A stretch of DNA of 25,370 nt, taken from contig BFEA01000016.1 of assembly GCA_003427395.1 (NCBI GenBank), forward strand, positions 1,143,145 to 1,168,514, in the 5' to 3' direction. Source of the DNA: Chara braunii. Taxonomy: Eukaryota; Streptophyta; Charophyceae; Charales; Characeae. This document shows positions 1 to 10,350 of this stretch, piece after piece (position 1 is the stretch's first letter; each line of letters begins with the position of its first letter). The notes beneath the pieces were generated by a model. The model had not been told where the DNA came from. It was given only the letters and a program-made list of their open reading frames with translations, and ran no database searches. The translations under genes were made by a program, and so were the position numbers.

Positions 1-39
<39 letters not shown>

Positions 40-58
40 AATCAATCAATCAAATCAT

Positions 59-101
<43 letters not shown>
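1..101. repeat. CA and AATC microsatellites
   Basis: A CA dinucleotide run (1-37) passes directly into an AATC tetranucleotide run with one interruption near 51-60. No coding potential. Confidence 0.95.
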
Positions 102-104
<3 letters not shown>

Positions 105-572
105 CCTTTTTTCTTTTTTTTTTTTCAAATTTTGCATCTGCATTTTTTTTTAAACACCTCATTTCCCTGCAAAAAACAGAAATTCATTAAAAAAAAAAAC
201 ACAGGTCGACTCGGAGACCATATATCTCATGATAAAAAATGAAAAAAAAAAAATTCCTGCTTTTCTTTATATATATATATATATATATATTTGCTTAAAT
301 CGATTTTACTTTTTGATTTTTTAAAAATTTTAAACAAAGTCTGATTCCAAAAAAGAAAAAATAGGAATGTAGGGTTTTCCAAGCCCTACACCCCCATATT
401 TGTTTTGTTTTTTTTTACGTATTTTTAGGGGGGGGGGGGAGATATTGAAAAACCAGGCTGCGGACTGGGTCTCATCGGCCGCGGCCGCGGCTGAGAATCT
501 CGGTCGCAGCGGCCGAAATGTCCGCGGCCTAGGCGGCCTAGGCCGCGGGTGTCACATAGGGTGAAGGTGGAA
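102..572. other. AT-rich intergenic stretch with a GC-rich block
   Basis: No gene is visible. The stretch holds homopolymer A and T runs, an AT run near 279-291 and a G run near 428-438. It then switches abruptly to a GC-rich block (about 464-550) with GGCCGCGG motifs and a perfect hairpin at 522-548. Confidence 0.7.
522..548. repeat. perfect 12-bp GC-rich inverted repeat
   Basis: CCGCGGCCTAGG (522-533) and its exact reverse complement CCTAGGCCGCGG (537-548) are separated by CGG. It sits in otherwise AT-rich DNA and next to the start of the minisatellite. Confidence 0.9.
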
Positions 573-1365
573 GGTGTGAGGTGGTTGACTATGACGGGTG
601 AGTGATGGAGATGGAGGAGGAAGAAGGTAGGAAGGTGGTTGGCTATGGTGGATGGGTGGTGGAGGTGGAGGAAGAAGAAGGTGTGAGGTAATTGGTTATG
701 GTGGATGGGTGATGGAGGTGGTGGAAGAAGAAGGTGTGAGGTGGTCAGCTATGGTGGATGGGTGATGGAGGTGGAGGAAAAAGAAGGTGTGAGGTGGTTG
801 GCTATGGTGGATGGGTGATGGAGGTGGAGGAGGAAGAAGGTGTGAAGGTCGTTGGCTATGGTGGATGGGTGATGAAGGTGGAGGAAGAAGAAGGTGTGAG
901 GTGGTCGGCTAAGGTGAATGGGTGATGGGGGTGGAGGAGGAAGGAGTCAAGGTTGTTGGCTATGGTGGATGGATGATGGAAGTGGAGCAATAAGAACGTG
1001 TGAGGTGGTTGACTATGGTGGATGGGTGATGGAGGTGGAGAAGGAAGAAGGTGTGAAGGTGGTTGGCTATGGTGGATGGGTGATGGAGGTGGAGGAAAAA
1101 GAAGGTGTAAGGTGGTTAGCTATGACAGATGGTTGATGGAGGAGGATAAGGAAGAAGGTGTGAAGGTGGTTGGGTATGGTGAATGGGTGATGGAGGTGGA
1201 GGAAGAAGGTGTAAAATGGTTGGCTATGGTGGATGAGTGATGGAGGTGGAGGAGGAAGAAGGTATGAAGGTGGACGACTATGGTGAATGGGTGATGAAGC
1301 TGGAGGAAGAAGAGGGTGTGAAGGTGATTGGCTATGGTGGATGGGTGATGGAGATGGAGGAGGAG
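573..1365. repeat. 53-bp minisatellite, about 15 copies
   Basis: A tandem array with a unit near 53 bp. Each unit reads roughly GGTGTGAGGTGGTTGGCTA, then TGGTGGATGGGTGATGGAGG, then a GGAGGAAGAA-type end. Units differ by scattered substitutions and 1-2 base indels. Because the unit is not a multiple of three, the short open frames across it change frame from copy to copy and I do not call them genes. Confidence 0.93.
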
Positions 1366-1730
1366 CCCAAGACTCTCCCTCACCAGTAGGTCTCTCCGAA
1401 GGTATCTGGGTCTCTTTTCGGTCTAATTCATTCAGTCTGAGTGGTTCCTACCCCCTAGGATTGCCTCTAGAGCCTCCTCGTGCCTCATTTTCATCTTTTG
1501 ATGCTTCCCCTTGGGTTTGAATAATCAGGGGGCATCCTTTCTTGAAAGAAAAAGGTCGAGGTAGTTTTTTGCACCTCGGTTCATTTTCTGCCTTGGATCT
1601 GTCTGAGATCGAAGGCTAGAAATAATCTGAGTTACCCATAAGTGCCCCATGCTTCAGATTTGAGCCCCATGACTCACCTTTTCAAATTTTGGTGCATTTG
1701 GCCTCCGTTTTGGCGAAATGCACTATTTCG

Positions 1731-1789
<59 letters not shown>

Positions 1790-2263
1790 CTTCTTCTTTC
1801 CATTTTTGGCTGCCAACTCATTCTGGAGTTAGCCCCACAAAAAACGACCATATTGTCTCCACAATAAGATCTGATCTCAAATCTATGGTCCAAAAGAAAA
1901 CCGGTCAACTCCTTTTTGTTTTTTCTCTCATTTTCATCTTTTTGATTTAGGTATTGCCTTATCTCTTCACTCCGGATTTGCTCCCACTAAATACAGAGTG
2001 ATGAGGTCGCAGTAGGGACCTGCCAGTCCCTATTATACCAGTCTCAATTGGGCAATCCATTTCCCTCTACCTTTTTCTCCACCATTCTCTCATTCTCCCT
2101 TTTTTTTTCTCATTTTTCTTTTCTTTCTTTTATTACTGATGTGACAAGTGTCAAGTAGTTGTTGAGGCTCTTTCAAGGCTATGGATCTTGATGTAGATAT
2201 AGTCTAGATCAAGGTGTTGCCCGTTGTCAGGACCGGTGAGTCTCGAATCAAAACTTCGTCCCC
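1366..2263 (-). repeat. left arm of a long inverted repeat (repeat R, copy 1)
   Basis: This segment is a diverged reverse complement of about 4620-5555. Landmarks found in both: GTCTCTCCGA at the outer end, CTCTAGAGCCTCC, CTTGAAAGAAAAAG, CTGCCAACTCATTC, AGTAGGGACCTGCCAGT and GTGACAAGTGT. A T run of 57 bases lies at 1733-1789. The inner edge is uncertain. I see no transposase or reverse transcriptase in it, so the family is not recognised. Confidence 0.85.
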
Positions 2264-2990
2264 AAGAGGCCATATACGGTTAAAGTGCGCACGACAAAGA
2301 AATTAAGAGGCAAGAGAAATAGCAAGGATGAAGGACTAAGGCAAGAGTGTCGGCGCATAGGGGCCTGGAGGGTGCCTAAGGCCACTGAAACCATTGGGCT
2401 AAGAATGGACCGACAGAATGATGAGCGGCAAAAGGACTGCAATAAATTAGAGAAGGCGGCCCTCCTGCTCAAAGAAGGAGGACTGCCGAGAAAATAGTAC
2501 CCTAAGGGCAGGGTGCCGCTGGTAGAAGGGGGTCAACGACGTCGAGAAAAATAGTATCGTGATGCCGACACCTGAAAAGTGTAGCATGTGGCCGAGGAGG
2601 TCACGTGAATTCAGCATGAGAAGGGTCGAAGGGTCATGAACCAAGCAAGGGGACTCCATGGACTACAAGGGAATACCGAGACCATGAGAAGGAGGATCTT
2701 GATGGTCACAAGACGCTAGGAAAAGAAAGGACCCTAGCATGGGGTCGTCCGTGGATACTGCCGGGAACCATGAGATTAGAGATCTCGAGGTCGGGTAGGT
2801 CGACACGCTTGGGACACAAAAAGAGACAGAAAATGGGGTCACCAAGCAATGGGGGACACCAAGAGAAACTGGGACACCAGGGGGAGAGGTGTCGGGGACC
2901 ACATTGGGCTAAGTAAAAATAATGGCACTGGCATGACAAGTACTAGTGGGACCACCGGTGGGACAAGTATCAGCAGGACCACCGGGAGGA
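2264..2990. other. spacer inside repeat R mosaic, no gene seen
   Basis: Purine-rich sequence with only short frames on either strand and no recognisable protein motif. It may include further, more diverged repeat R sequence. Confidence 0.5.
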
Positions 2991-3219
2991 CGAGTGTCGG
3001 GGACTAGTGCGGGATAAGTGTCGGGGACTTGTGATGTCCCAAGGAAAAGTTGTGGAGGACCATGAGAAATAAATATCCAAGAGCAAGCGATGCCGTCGAG
3101 ATTAAGATCTGGGCGACCAAGAATATTAGCACCACTAGTGCAAGCACTGGTGGAAGTGAACGGAAGAACCAAAAAAGAAAAAAGAAAGCAAGAGGAATGA
3201 GGGATGAGGCATAATAGTA

Positions 3220-3237
3220 ATCCGAGATATCTCGGAT
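3220..3237. repeat. perfect 18-bp palindrome
   Basis: ATCCGAGAT followed directly by ATCTCGGAT. The equivalent place in copy 3 (from 4458) keeps only the left half, so the symmetry is either lost there or gained here. Confidence 0.9.
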
Positions 3238-3375
3238 CAGCCACCCTCAAGAAAATGGAGCCTACAGAGGCTCAATGAGAAAAAGAGGCTTCCAGGAGAA
3301 AATCGGTGTGGGGAGGGTCACAATTTGGAGATAATAAAGGCAGAATGAAACTCCTATAAGCATCGAGGAACCACA

Positions 3376-3405
3376 GTTGCAGTCCGAGAAATGACGGACT
3401 GCAAC
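3376..3405. repeat. 11-bp perfect stem, 8-nt loop
   Basis: GTTGCAGTCCG (3376-3386) pairs exactly with CGGACTGCAAC (3395-3405). The matching part of copy 3 is degenerate. Confidence 0.9.
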
Positions 3406-3657
3406 ATGGACATAGGAAGGGTCAAAACCAAGAGGTAGGGCCTAGAAAGAACCTTAATAGCCAGTTGACACTTGACATGTTAGAAAAAGAAAGAAAAAGA
3501 AAAGAAAAGGGAGAGAAAAAAAAGAGACGTAAGTGGGGACTGACACAAGTAGGGACTGGAAAGTTCCTACTGTTCATATTTAGAAGGGGAAAAAAAAAAA
3601 AAAAAAAAAAAACACTAACGGTAAAAAACGGTCACTTGGGAGATACATTCGTGACCA

Positions 3658-3779
3658 GATTCATCCTGGGATGAATCGGTTACAAAGTATCTTGATTTTC
3701 TTTGATTCTTTAGATTTTACTGAGAAAATCAAAGAAAATCAAAACCTCATGCAACCGAGTTACAACAGATTGCATGAGG
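3658..3779. repeat. cluster of three consecutive perfect hairpins
   Basis: Hairpin 1: GATTCATCC (3658-3666) with GGATGAATC (3669-3677). Hairpin 2: TTGATTTTCTTTGATT (3692-3707) with AATCAAAGAAAATCAA (3727-3742), 16 bp perfect with a 19-nt loop. Hairpin 3: CCTCATGCAA (3745-3754) with TTGCATGAGG (3770-3779), 15-nt loop. Hairpins 2 and 3 are only two bases apart. Confidence 0.9.
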
Positions 3780-4209
3780 GAGGGAAAACACATGTTTTAG
3801 GTACATCCAGAGCCAACATTGAGCCCGGATGCACTTGGAAATTTATCGTTTCATTTTGTTTCAGTTTGGGGCAAATTGTGGGACAACGAGACTAGGAAAA
3901 TGACCACTATAGCATTTCGAGAAATAATGGACTGCATGGGGGTGCCAAGGCCAAAGGAAAAGGAGCCTTGGCACGCCCAAGACACTAGAAAAGAGTGTCT
4001 CGGGCTTAGGGCAAGTGGAAACGGTAAATGGAAACCGCGAAATGAGGATCTCACGACCGAAAATAATCAAGGCACTTGAGGCACATAAAATGAAGAGATT
4101 GGGACTGCGAGGAACTGAGAAGTCTCAAATAAAAAATGAGACGTCAACGGGAACAATATGGGGGACTGAATGAACCCGAATAAAAATAATTGAAGATTGG
4201 GATATATGT

Positions 4210-5555
4210 CGTCGGGACTAGAAAATGGGACTAGCACGGTTTGAATGGTGGGGACTTGAGTGTCCCACTAAGAACAGTGGATTGTGCATGTAGGATGAAT
4301 ACATGAAACAAGTGGCACCATCAAGATCAAAATTTTGACCGTGGAAAATATTAGTCACTATCGCACTCTATCGGTGCAAAGATTGAATGGGTCAGGGGAG
4401 AGGGAGTTAGAAGGTAAAAAGGTGAAAGAAAATGGTGATGGGAGGACTGCCCAGCAGTCCGAGATATCTTTGACTAGCAAGGCTTGAGAAAATAGAGCCC
4501 CACGGGGCTCAATGCAGAAAATAGGCTGCAAAGAGAAAATTGGAGCAAGAGGGGCCCAAAGCTGAGACTAATGGAGGCAAAATGGAGCCCCCTGTGGGTG
4601 TGGGGGCTTCATTTCTGCAATCCGAGATATGACGGTCAACCGCTGGGTCTAGATTTGGCCCTACACCAATATCTATGGCCTAGAAAAAGAATTCACAACT
4701 GCTTAACACTTGTCACAGTAAAAAAAAAAGGAAAAAAAAAGGAAAAAAAAAAAAAAAAAGGAGAAAAAGGAGAGAAAATGAGATGAAGAGGGAGAAAAGA
4801 GTAGAGGAGGATGAGCTGACCAATTAGGACTGACACAGTAGGTACTGGCAGGTCCCTACTGTGACCTCATCCCTCTGGATTTAGTGGAGGGCAATCCGAA
4901 GTGCAAAGATAAGGCCCTTGCGGCATTATCTCAGCAATATCTGAATTAAAAAGACAAAAATGAGAAACAAAAAACAAAAAGGAGTTGACCGTTTTTTTTT
5001 TTTTTTTTTTCTTCTGGACCATCGATCTGATATCGGATCTTATGGAGGAGAGGATATGGCTGTTTTTTGTGGGGCTAGTTCAAACGGCCAACTCCGGAAT
5101 GAGTTGGCAGCCCAAAATGGAAAAAAAACAAAAAAGGGAAGACAAAACAGTGCATTTGGTTGAAAATGGAGGCTAGATGCACCAAAAATTGAAAAGGTGA
5201 GCCTTGAGGCTCAAATTTGAAGCAAAGGCTACTTGGGGGTAGCTCAGAATATTAGTGGCCTTGGATCTCAATCAGATCCAAGACTGAGATAGCAACGAGG
5301 CACAATAAAATACTCTGGCCTACTAAAAATGGGGTGGGATCGGGAAAAATCGAGAAAAAGGATCACAAGGTCTTTTTCTTTCAAGTGAGGCTGCCCCTTG
5401 AATATTTGAACCCAAGGGGGCAACTTTTGAAAATGAAAATGAGGCATGGGGAGGCTCTAGAGGTAAGTCGACCTGGTACCAATCACTCTAGACTGCATCC
5501 CAAAAAGAGGCTCAGGTGCCCTCGGAGAGACATAGTGGAGGAAAAAAGCATTGGG
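4210..5555 (+). repeat. repeat R, copy 3 (right arm of the inverted repeat)
   Basis: The outer part (about 4620-5555) is the reverse complement of the left arm at 1366-2263; the inner part (about 4210-4860) is a direct copy of 2990-3590. It is the most complete of the three copies. Open frames are short and interrupted by A and T runs. No known transposon protein was found. Confidence 0.8.
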
Positions 5556-6101
5556 GGCACCTCGGTTCACCTTGGGGCCCATGGAGAGGCCCATGGGCTG
5601 ACCGGAGTGTAGTGTTTAACCTACATAAGTTGGGGGTGAAGGCTGCCACACTCACATTTGCATGAGGCAAACTTATGCTGCCCAAATGAGTTCATGGGAG
5701 CACTACACTCACTTGGAGTGAGAAGTGGGGCACCACTGCTAGGCTAGAGGCTTGGAGGAGGTTGTAAGCTAGTGAGAGTGACCACTGAGGATAATCGAGG
5801 TGGTGCTGGCCCAAGGGAGTGATCCGCCATATCCCCCAGGCTGTGAGACAGAGAGAAAGGTTTGTGGAGGTCCATTTAGCCCTCTTAGAAGGGAGGACTC
5901 CATAGTCTTAGTAGTTGGAGTCTGCTATAGCCTGGGAGTGGCTGGGAAGGAAGGAAAAGATGACTTGAGGAAGGAGGAAGCCATAGTTGGTCTACAAGTG
6001 TGCAAGGAGAGAAGAAGTTCCACCAAGGTTGAGTTCATCCCAAAACACTAGAGAAGGTGAGTGAGAATAAGAGAAGGTGTTCCTTTCTATGTCACCTTCC
6101 G
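5556..6101. other. intergenic, no gene seen
   Basis: Unique-looking sequence. One 83-codon frame at 5800-6051 has no recognisable motif and is not supported as a gene. The motif GGCCCATGG occurs twice close together near 5576-5600. Confidence 0.5.
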
Positions 6102-6300
6102 CTTCTTCTTCTTCTTATCCTTCTTCTTCTTCTTCTTCTTCTTCTTCTTCTTCTTCTTCTTCTTCTTCTTCGTCTTCTTCTTCTTCTTCTTCGTTTTCTC
6201 CTTCCTCTTCATCATCATCCTCTTCTATCTCTTCTTCCTCTTCTCCTCCTCCTCCTTCTTCTTCCTCCTCTTCTTCTTCTTCTTCTTCTTTTCATCCTCT
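6102..6300. repeat. imperfect TTC microsatellite
   Basis: Long TTC run with CCT, ATC and CGT interruptions. It yields poly-Ser, poly-Phe or poly-Leu depending on frame; these are artefacts of the repeat. Confidence 0.95.
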
Positions 6301-6430
6301 CTTAATCTTCTTCTTCCATCTTTCTCCACTTCCTTCTTCATTTCTTCTCTTCATAAGCTAACATCTCAAGTATAGGAAAGGTAATAATTAACTTCTCCAC
6401 TAGTGATTGTCTCCATAATGTTCATTTTTC

Positions 6431-7560
6431 CACTCCATTATGAAACGCTACTTTGTACTTTGTGTTTTCAAGCTTGAGAGTAAGTTTTACCCACTCTCAC
6501 TTCATGTTTTGCCCCGTCTTTCACTTGGTAGTAAATCGCCACTTGTGCTCTCCGAGTCACTCATTCTAGTGTTTTTATGATTTTTTCCTCATGAATTGTC
6601 CATTTGTTCACTCCATTGTAAATCACAACTTTGTACTTTGTGTTTTCAAGTTTGAGAGCGAGTGTCACTCACTCTCATTTAAAGTTTTGCCCATTCTTTC
6701 ACTTGGTAGCAAATTGTCATTTTTGTTCTCACTCATTCTAGTGTTTTGATAATTTTTTCCTCATGTGTTGTTCATTTCTTCACTCCATTGTAAATCGCAA
6801 CTTTGTACTTTGTGTTTTTAAGCTTGGGAGTGAGTGTCACTCACCCTCACTTCAAGTTTTGCCCATTTTTTCACTTGGTAGCAAATCGTCAGTTTTGTTC
6901 TCACTCATTCTAGTGTTTTGATGATTGTTTGTTCATGTATTGTCAATTTCTTCACTCCATTGTAAATCGCAGCTCTGTATTTTGTGTTTTCAAGCTTGGG
7001 AGTGAGTGTCACTCACTTTCACTTCAAGTTTTGTCCATTCTTTCACTTAGTAATAAATCGTCATTTTTGTTCTCACTCATTCTAGTGCTTTGATGATCTT
7101 TCCTCATGCATTGTCCATTTCTTCACTCCATTGTGAATCGCAACTTTGTACTTTGTGTTTTTAAGCTTGGGAGTGAGTGTCACTCACTCTGACTTTAAGT
7201 TTTGTCTATTCCTTCACTTGGTAGCCAATCGTCACTTTGATTATTGCTCGTCCTTGTGTTTTGATGATATTTTCCTCATGCATTGTTCACTTCTTCATTC
7301 CATTGTGAGTCGCAAGTTTGAACTTTGTGTTTTCAAGCTTGGGAATGATTTTCACCCACTCTCACTTCAAGTTTTTTTCATTCCTTCACTTGGTAGTAAA
7401 TCGTCACTTCTGTTCTCACTGATTCTAGTGTTTTGATGATCCTTTCCTCATGCATTGTTGATTTCTTCACTCCCTTTTAAATCACAACTTGATACTTTTT
7501 GTTTTCAAGCGTGGGAGTGAGTCTCACTCACCCTCACTTCATGTTTGTCCATCTTTCCAC
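6431..7560. repeat. satellite A, unit about 172 bp, 7 copies
   Basis: The anchor CACTCCATTGTAAATCGCAA recurs, with small changes, at 6431, 6609, 6781, 6953, 7124, 7296 and 7468, giving periods of 178, 172, 172, 171, 172 and 172. Other conserved blocks are TTCAAGCTTGGGAGTGAGTG, TTTCACTTGGTAGCAAATCG and TTCTAGTGTTTTGATGAT. There is no shared reading frame through the units. Confidence 0.93.
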
Positions 7561-7579
7561 TTGGTGATATTCTGGGTCA

Positions 7580-8110
7580 ACCATGTTGGTTTCATAGTCA
7601 CATGCATGTGCTTTGTCAAGTCATACTCATGTGTTTTATCAATCTTTGCACTCGGTGATACTCCGATTCAATTTTGGCTGCCTCACTAGTCGTATGCATG
7701 TGCTTTGTCAAGTCACACTCATGTGTTCGGTCGATTTTTGCACTTGGCGGCACTCCGGTTCAATCTTGGCTGCCTCACTGTTCACATGCATGTGCTTTGT
7801 CAAGTCACACTCATGTGTTTTGTCCATCTTTGCACTTGGTGACACTCCGATTCAATCTTGGTTGCCTCCCTAGTCAAATGTATGTGCTTTGTCAAGTCAC
7901 ACTCGTGTGTTTTGTCCATCTTTGCACTTGGTGACACTCTTGGCTGCCTCACTAGTCACATGCAATGCTTTATCAAGTCACACTAATGTGTTTTGTCCAT
8001 CTTTGCACTTGGTGACACTCCGGTTCAATCTCTATTGCCCCCTTAGCTGCATGTGTATGCCTTGTAAAGTTTTTATCATGCGTGATGACAATCTTCCACT
8101 TAGCAATATC
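7580..8110. repeat. satellite B, unit about 92 bp, 6 copies
   Basis: The anchor CTTTGTCAAGTCACACTC recurs at 7611, 7703, 7795, 7887, 7968 and 8060 (periods 92, 92, 92, 81, 92). Units also share TTTGCACTTGGTGACACTCC and a CTTGGCTGCCTCACTAGTC block. The 81-bp unit carries an internal deletion. Part of the unit (TTTGTCCATCTTT.CACTTGGTGA) also occurs at the end of satellite A, so B may have grown out of A. Confidence 0.9.
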
Positions 8111-9009
8111 TTGGCTCACTCATGAATGCTCTCACTTGCCACCTGAGCATGATAAGGTTGTGTGTTGTAACAGTTCACCCCCCCCTGCTCTATTTGAATT
8201 TCGTTTCACCCCCCCTCCGTGTTCTAATCGAACACGGTAAAAGGGGAGGTAGGTACGGGACTGCTATTACTACTACTACTACTGCTATTGATGATGATGA
8301 TGATGGTAATGAGTCTGCTGCTATTACTGTTGATGCCTGGCTAAGCTCTTGACGGCTGCTGCTGCTGAGAACCGCTGACCGGCCCCCTGGAGCAAAGGCC
8401 GGTCCGAAAGGACTAGTGGGCCGATGCAACCTGGAGGCGCTGGAAACCAGCTCCGCTAAAATAAGGATATGGGGGCTGGGACTTCACAGGCCCCATATCC
8501 TAGGCATCGATAGATGGCCTGCAAAACCCTCAGACCATCTGAGTCAATTTTCTCACAAAAACGAAAACTGGACTTCTGAACTGTTCACTTAGAGCATCGG
8601 GAGACGCCCAAAACAGGCAAGTAGGGAAAACGACGACGGAATGAGCCTTAATTTTATAAAGGTTTTCCATAGGGTATGGACAGAGGGTCCATCAAGTTAC
8701 GAGGCATTCTGACATCGTTTAGGGTGGGAAACGCAAGTCTGTGTTTTTCGGCTCTCCCTCCCAAAGGAAAAATGACAAAAACGAAAATGTGCGAAATCTG
8801 AGTTTTTCTGAAATCTGTTTTTTTTGCAAATCTGTTTTTTTTGCAAATCAGTGCATCTGTTGTAAGTCAATTTTTTGTAAGTCTGAGTTTTCTTAAGGAT
8901 CTGGACCTCGGGGTAATTCTAGGAAGACCAGACCCGCACTTAGGGATAGGGAGGGGCACCGAACCACCTCACACCTCCTTCCTCCTCCATCTCCTTCACT
9001 CGTCCACCT
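8111..9009. other. intergenic between satellites, no gene seen
   Basis: No coding region is supported. It contains a perfect 8-bp hairpin (8217-8224 with 8230-8237), a TAC/GAT trinucleotide stretch near 8261-8305, a 14-bp stem with one mismatch (8464-8477 with 8488-8501), and a lone minus-strand piece of the 573-1365 minisatellite at about 8961-9007. Confidence 0.6.
8464..8501. repeat. 14-bp inverted repeat, 10-nt loop
   Basis: AGGATATGGGGGCT (8464-8477) and AGGCCCCATATCCT (8488-8501) pair with one mismatch. Role unknown. Confidence 0.8.
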
Positions 9010-10315
9010 TGCTTCTTCTAATGTTGAAATCTTCTTCCTCTCTTGTTTTGTTAATTTCTTCACTTCAATGTAGATCACAACTTTCATTTTTGTTTTCACT
9101 AACCTTAAGTGAGTGTTTGATCATCTTTCTCTCCATGTTTTGTTCAATCTTCCACTTGGGTGGCGATCTTCCACTTGGATGGCGATTTACACCCAAGTGG
9201 AATATTGAACATGGGTGTAAATCGTCACTTTGATTTTTGCTTCTACTAGTGTTGAGAGTTTCTTCCTCTCTTGTTTTGTCAATTTCTTCACTTTCATGTA
9301 AATTGCAACTTTGTTTTTTGTCTTTACTAACCTTGGGTCAATATTTGATCATTTTTCTCTCAATGTTTTGTTCAATTTTCCACTCGGGTGTAAATCACCA
9401 CTTTGATATTTGCTTTTTCAAGTGTTGATAACTCTTTCTATCTTCTTTTGTCAATTTCTTCACTTGAATGTAAATCGCAACTTTGATTTTTGTCTTTACT
9501 AGCCTTGGGTGATTGTTTGATCAACTTTCTCTCTATGATTTTTTCAATTTTCCATGTGGGTGTAAATCGTCATTTTGATTTTTGTTTCTTCTAATGTTGA
9601 GAGTTTCTTCCTCTTTTGTTTTGTCAGTTTCTTCACTTCAATGTAAATCGCAACTTTGGTTTTTGTCTTCACTAGCCTTGGGTGAGTCTTTGATTCTCTT
9701 TCTCTCCATGTTTTGTTCAATTTTTCACTTGGGTATAAATCGTCACTTTGATTCTTGCTTCTTCTAGCGTTGAGAGTTTCTTCCTTTCTTGTTTTGTTCA
9801 TTTCTTCACTTCAATGTAAATTGCAACTTTGATTTTTGTCTTCACTTGCCTTGGGTGAATGTTTGATCATTTTTCTCTTCATGTTTTGTTCAATCTTCCA
9901 CTCGGGTGTAAGGCGCCACTTTGATTCTTTCTTTTTCTAGTGTTTTATAGTTTTTTTCTCTCTTGTTTTGTCGATTTCTTCACTTTAATATTAATTGCAA
10001 CTTTGATTTTTGTCTTCACTAGCCATGGGTGAGTGTTTGATCAACTCTCTTTCCATGTTTTGTCCAAACTTCCACTTGGGTGTAAATCGCCACTTTGATT
10101 CTTGCTTCTTAGTGTTGAAAGCTTCTTCCTCTCTTGTTTTGTCTATCTCTTCACTTCAATGTAAATCGCTGCTTTGTTTTTTGCCTGCACTAGCCTTGGG
10201 GGAGTGTTTGATCGTCTTCCTCTCCATGCTTTTATCAATCTTCCCCTTGGGGTGAAAAACGTCATTTTAATCTTTGCTCGTTCTAGTGTTGTGAGCCTCC
10301 TCCTCGCTTGTTTGA
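9010..10315. repeat. satellite C, unit about 172 bp, 7 copies
   Basis: The anchor CACTTCAATGTAAATCGCAA recurs at 9061, 9289, 9461, 9634, 9807, 9981 and 10152 (periods 228, 172, 173, 173, 174, 171). Conserved blocks: GCCTTGGGTGAGTGTTTGAT, TTCCACTTGGGTGTAAATCG and TTCTAGTGTTGAGAGTTTC. The order and much of the sequence match satellite A (TCCATTGTAAATCGCAACTT, CACTTGG..GCAAATCGTCACTTT, TTCTAGTGTT), so A and C are diverged subfamilies. The 228-bp unit contains a local inverted duplication. Confidence 0.93.
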
Positions 10316-10350
10316 TCCAGACAAACAGTCTTTCAGGCCTCTTTTTAGTA

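Larger units (their letters stand above)
2990..3590 (+). repeat. repeat R, copy 2 (partial, direct to copy 3)
   Basis: Similar in order and orientation to about 4210-4860, at an offset of roughly 1.21-1.29 kb. Shared landmarks: GTCGGGGACT / GTCGGGACT, TCCGAGATATCT (3221 and 4458), AGAGAAAAT / GGAGAAAAT, GCAGTCCGAGA / GCAATCCGAGA, and the pair near 3542 and 4832 around AGTAGGGACTGG. It contains a perfect 18-bp palindrome (3220-3237) and an 11-bp stem (3376-3405). Confidence 0.75.

Noticed and set aside
573-1383. Several short open frames across the minisatellite
   Set aside because: The 53-bp unit breaks frame at each copy and the products are simply repeat translations.
6057-6375. Poly-Phe/Leu/Ser proteins over TTC repeats
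   Set aside because: Pure microsatellite translations in three frames.
7146-8125. Chain of 66-96 codon frames in the satellites
   Set aside because: They repeat with the satellite units, change frame between units and show no conserved protein.
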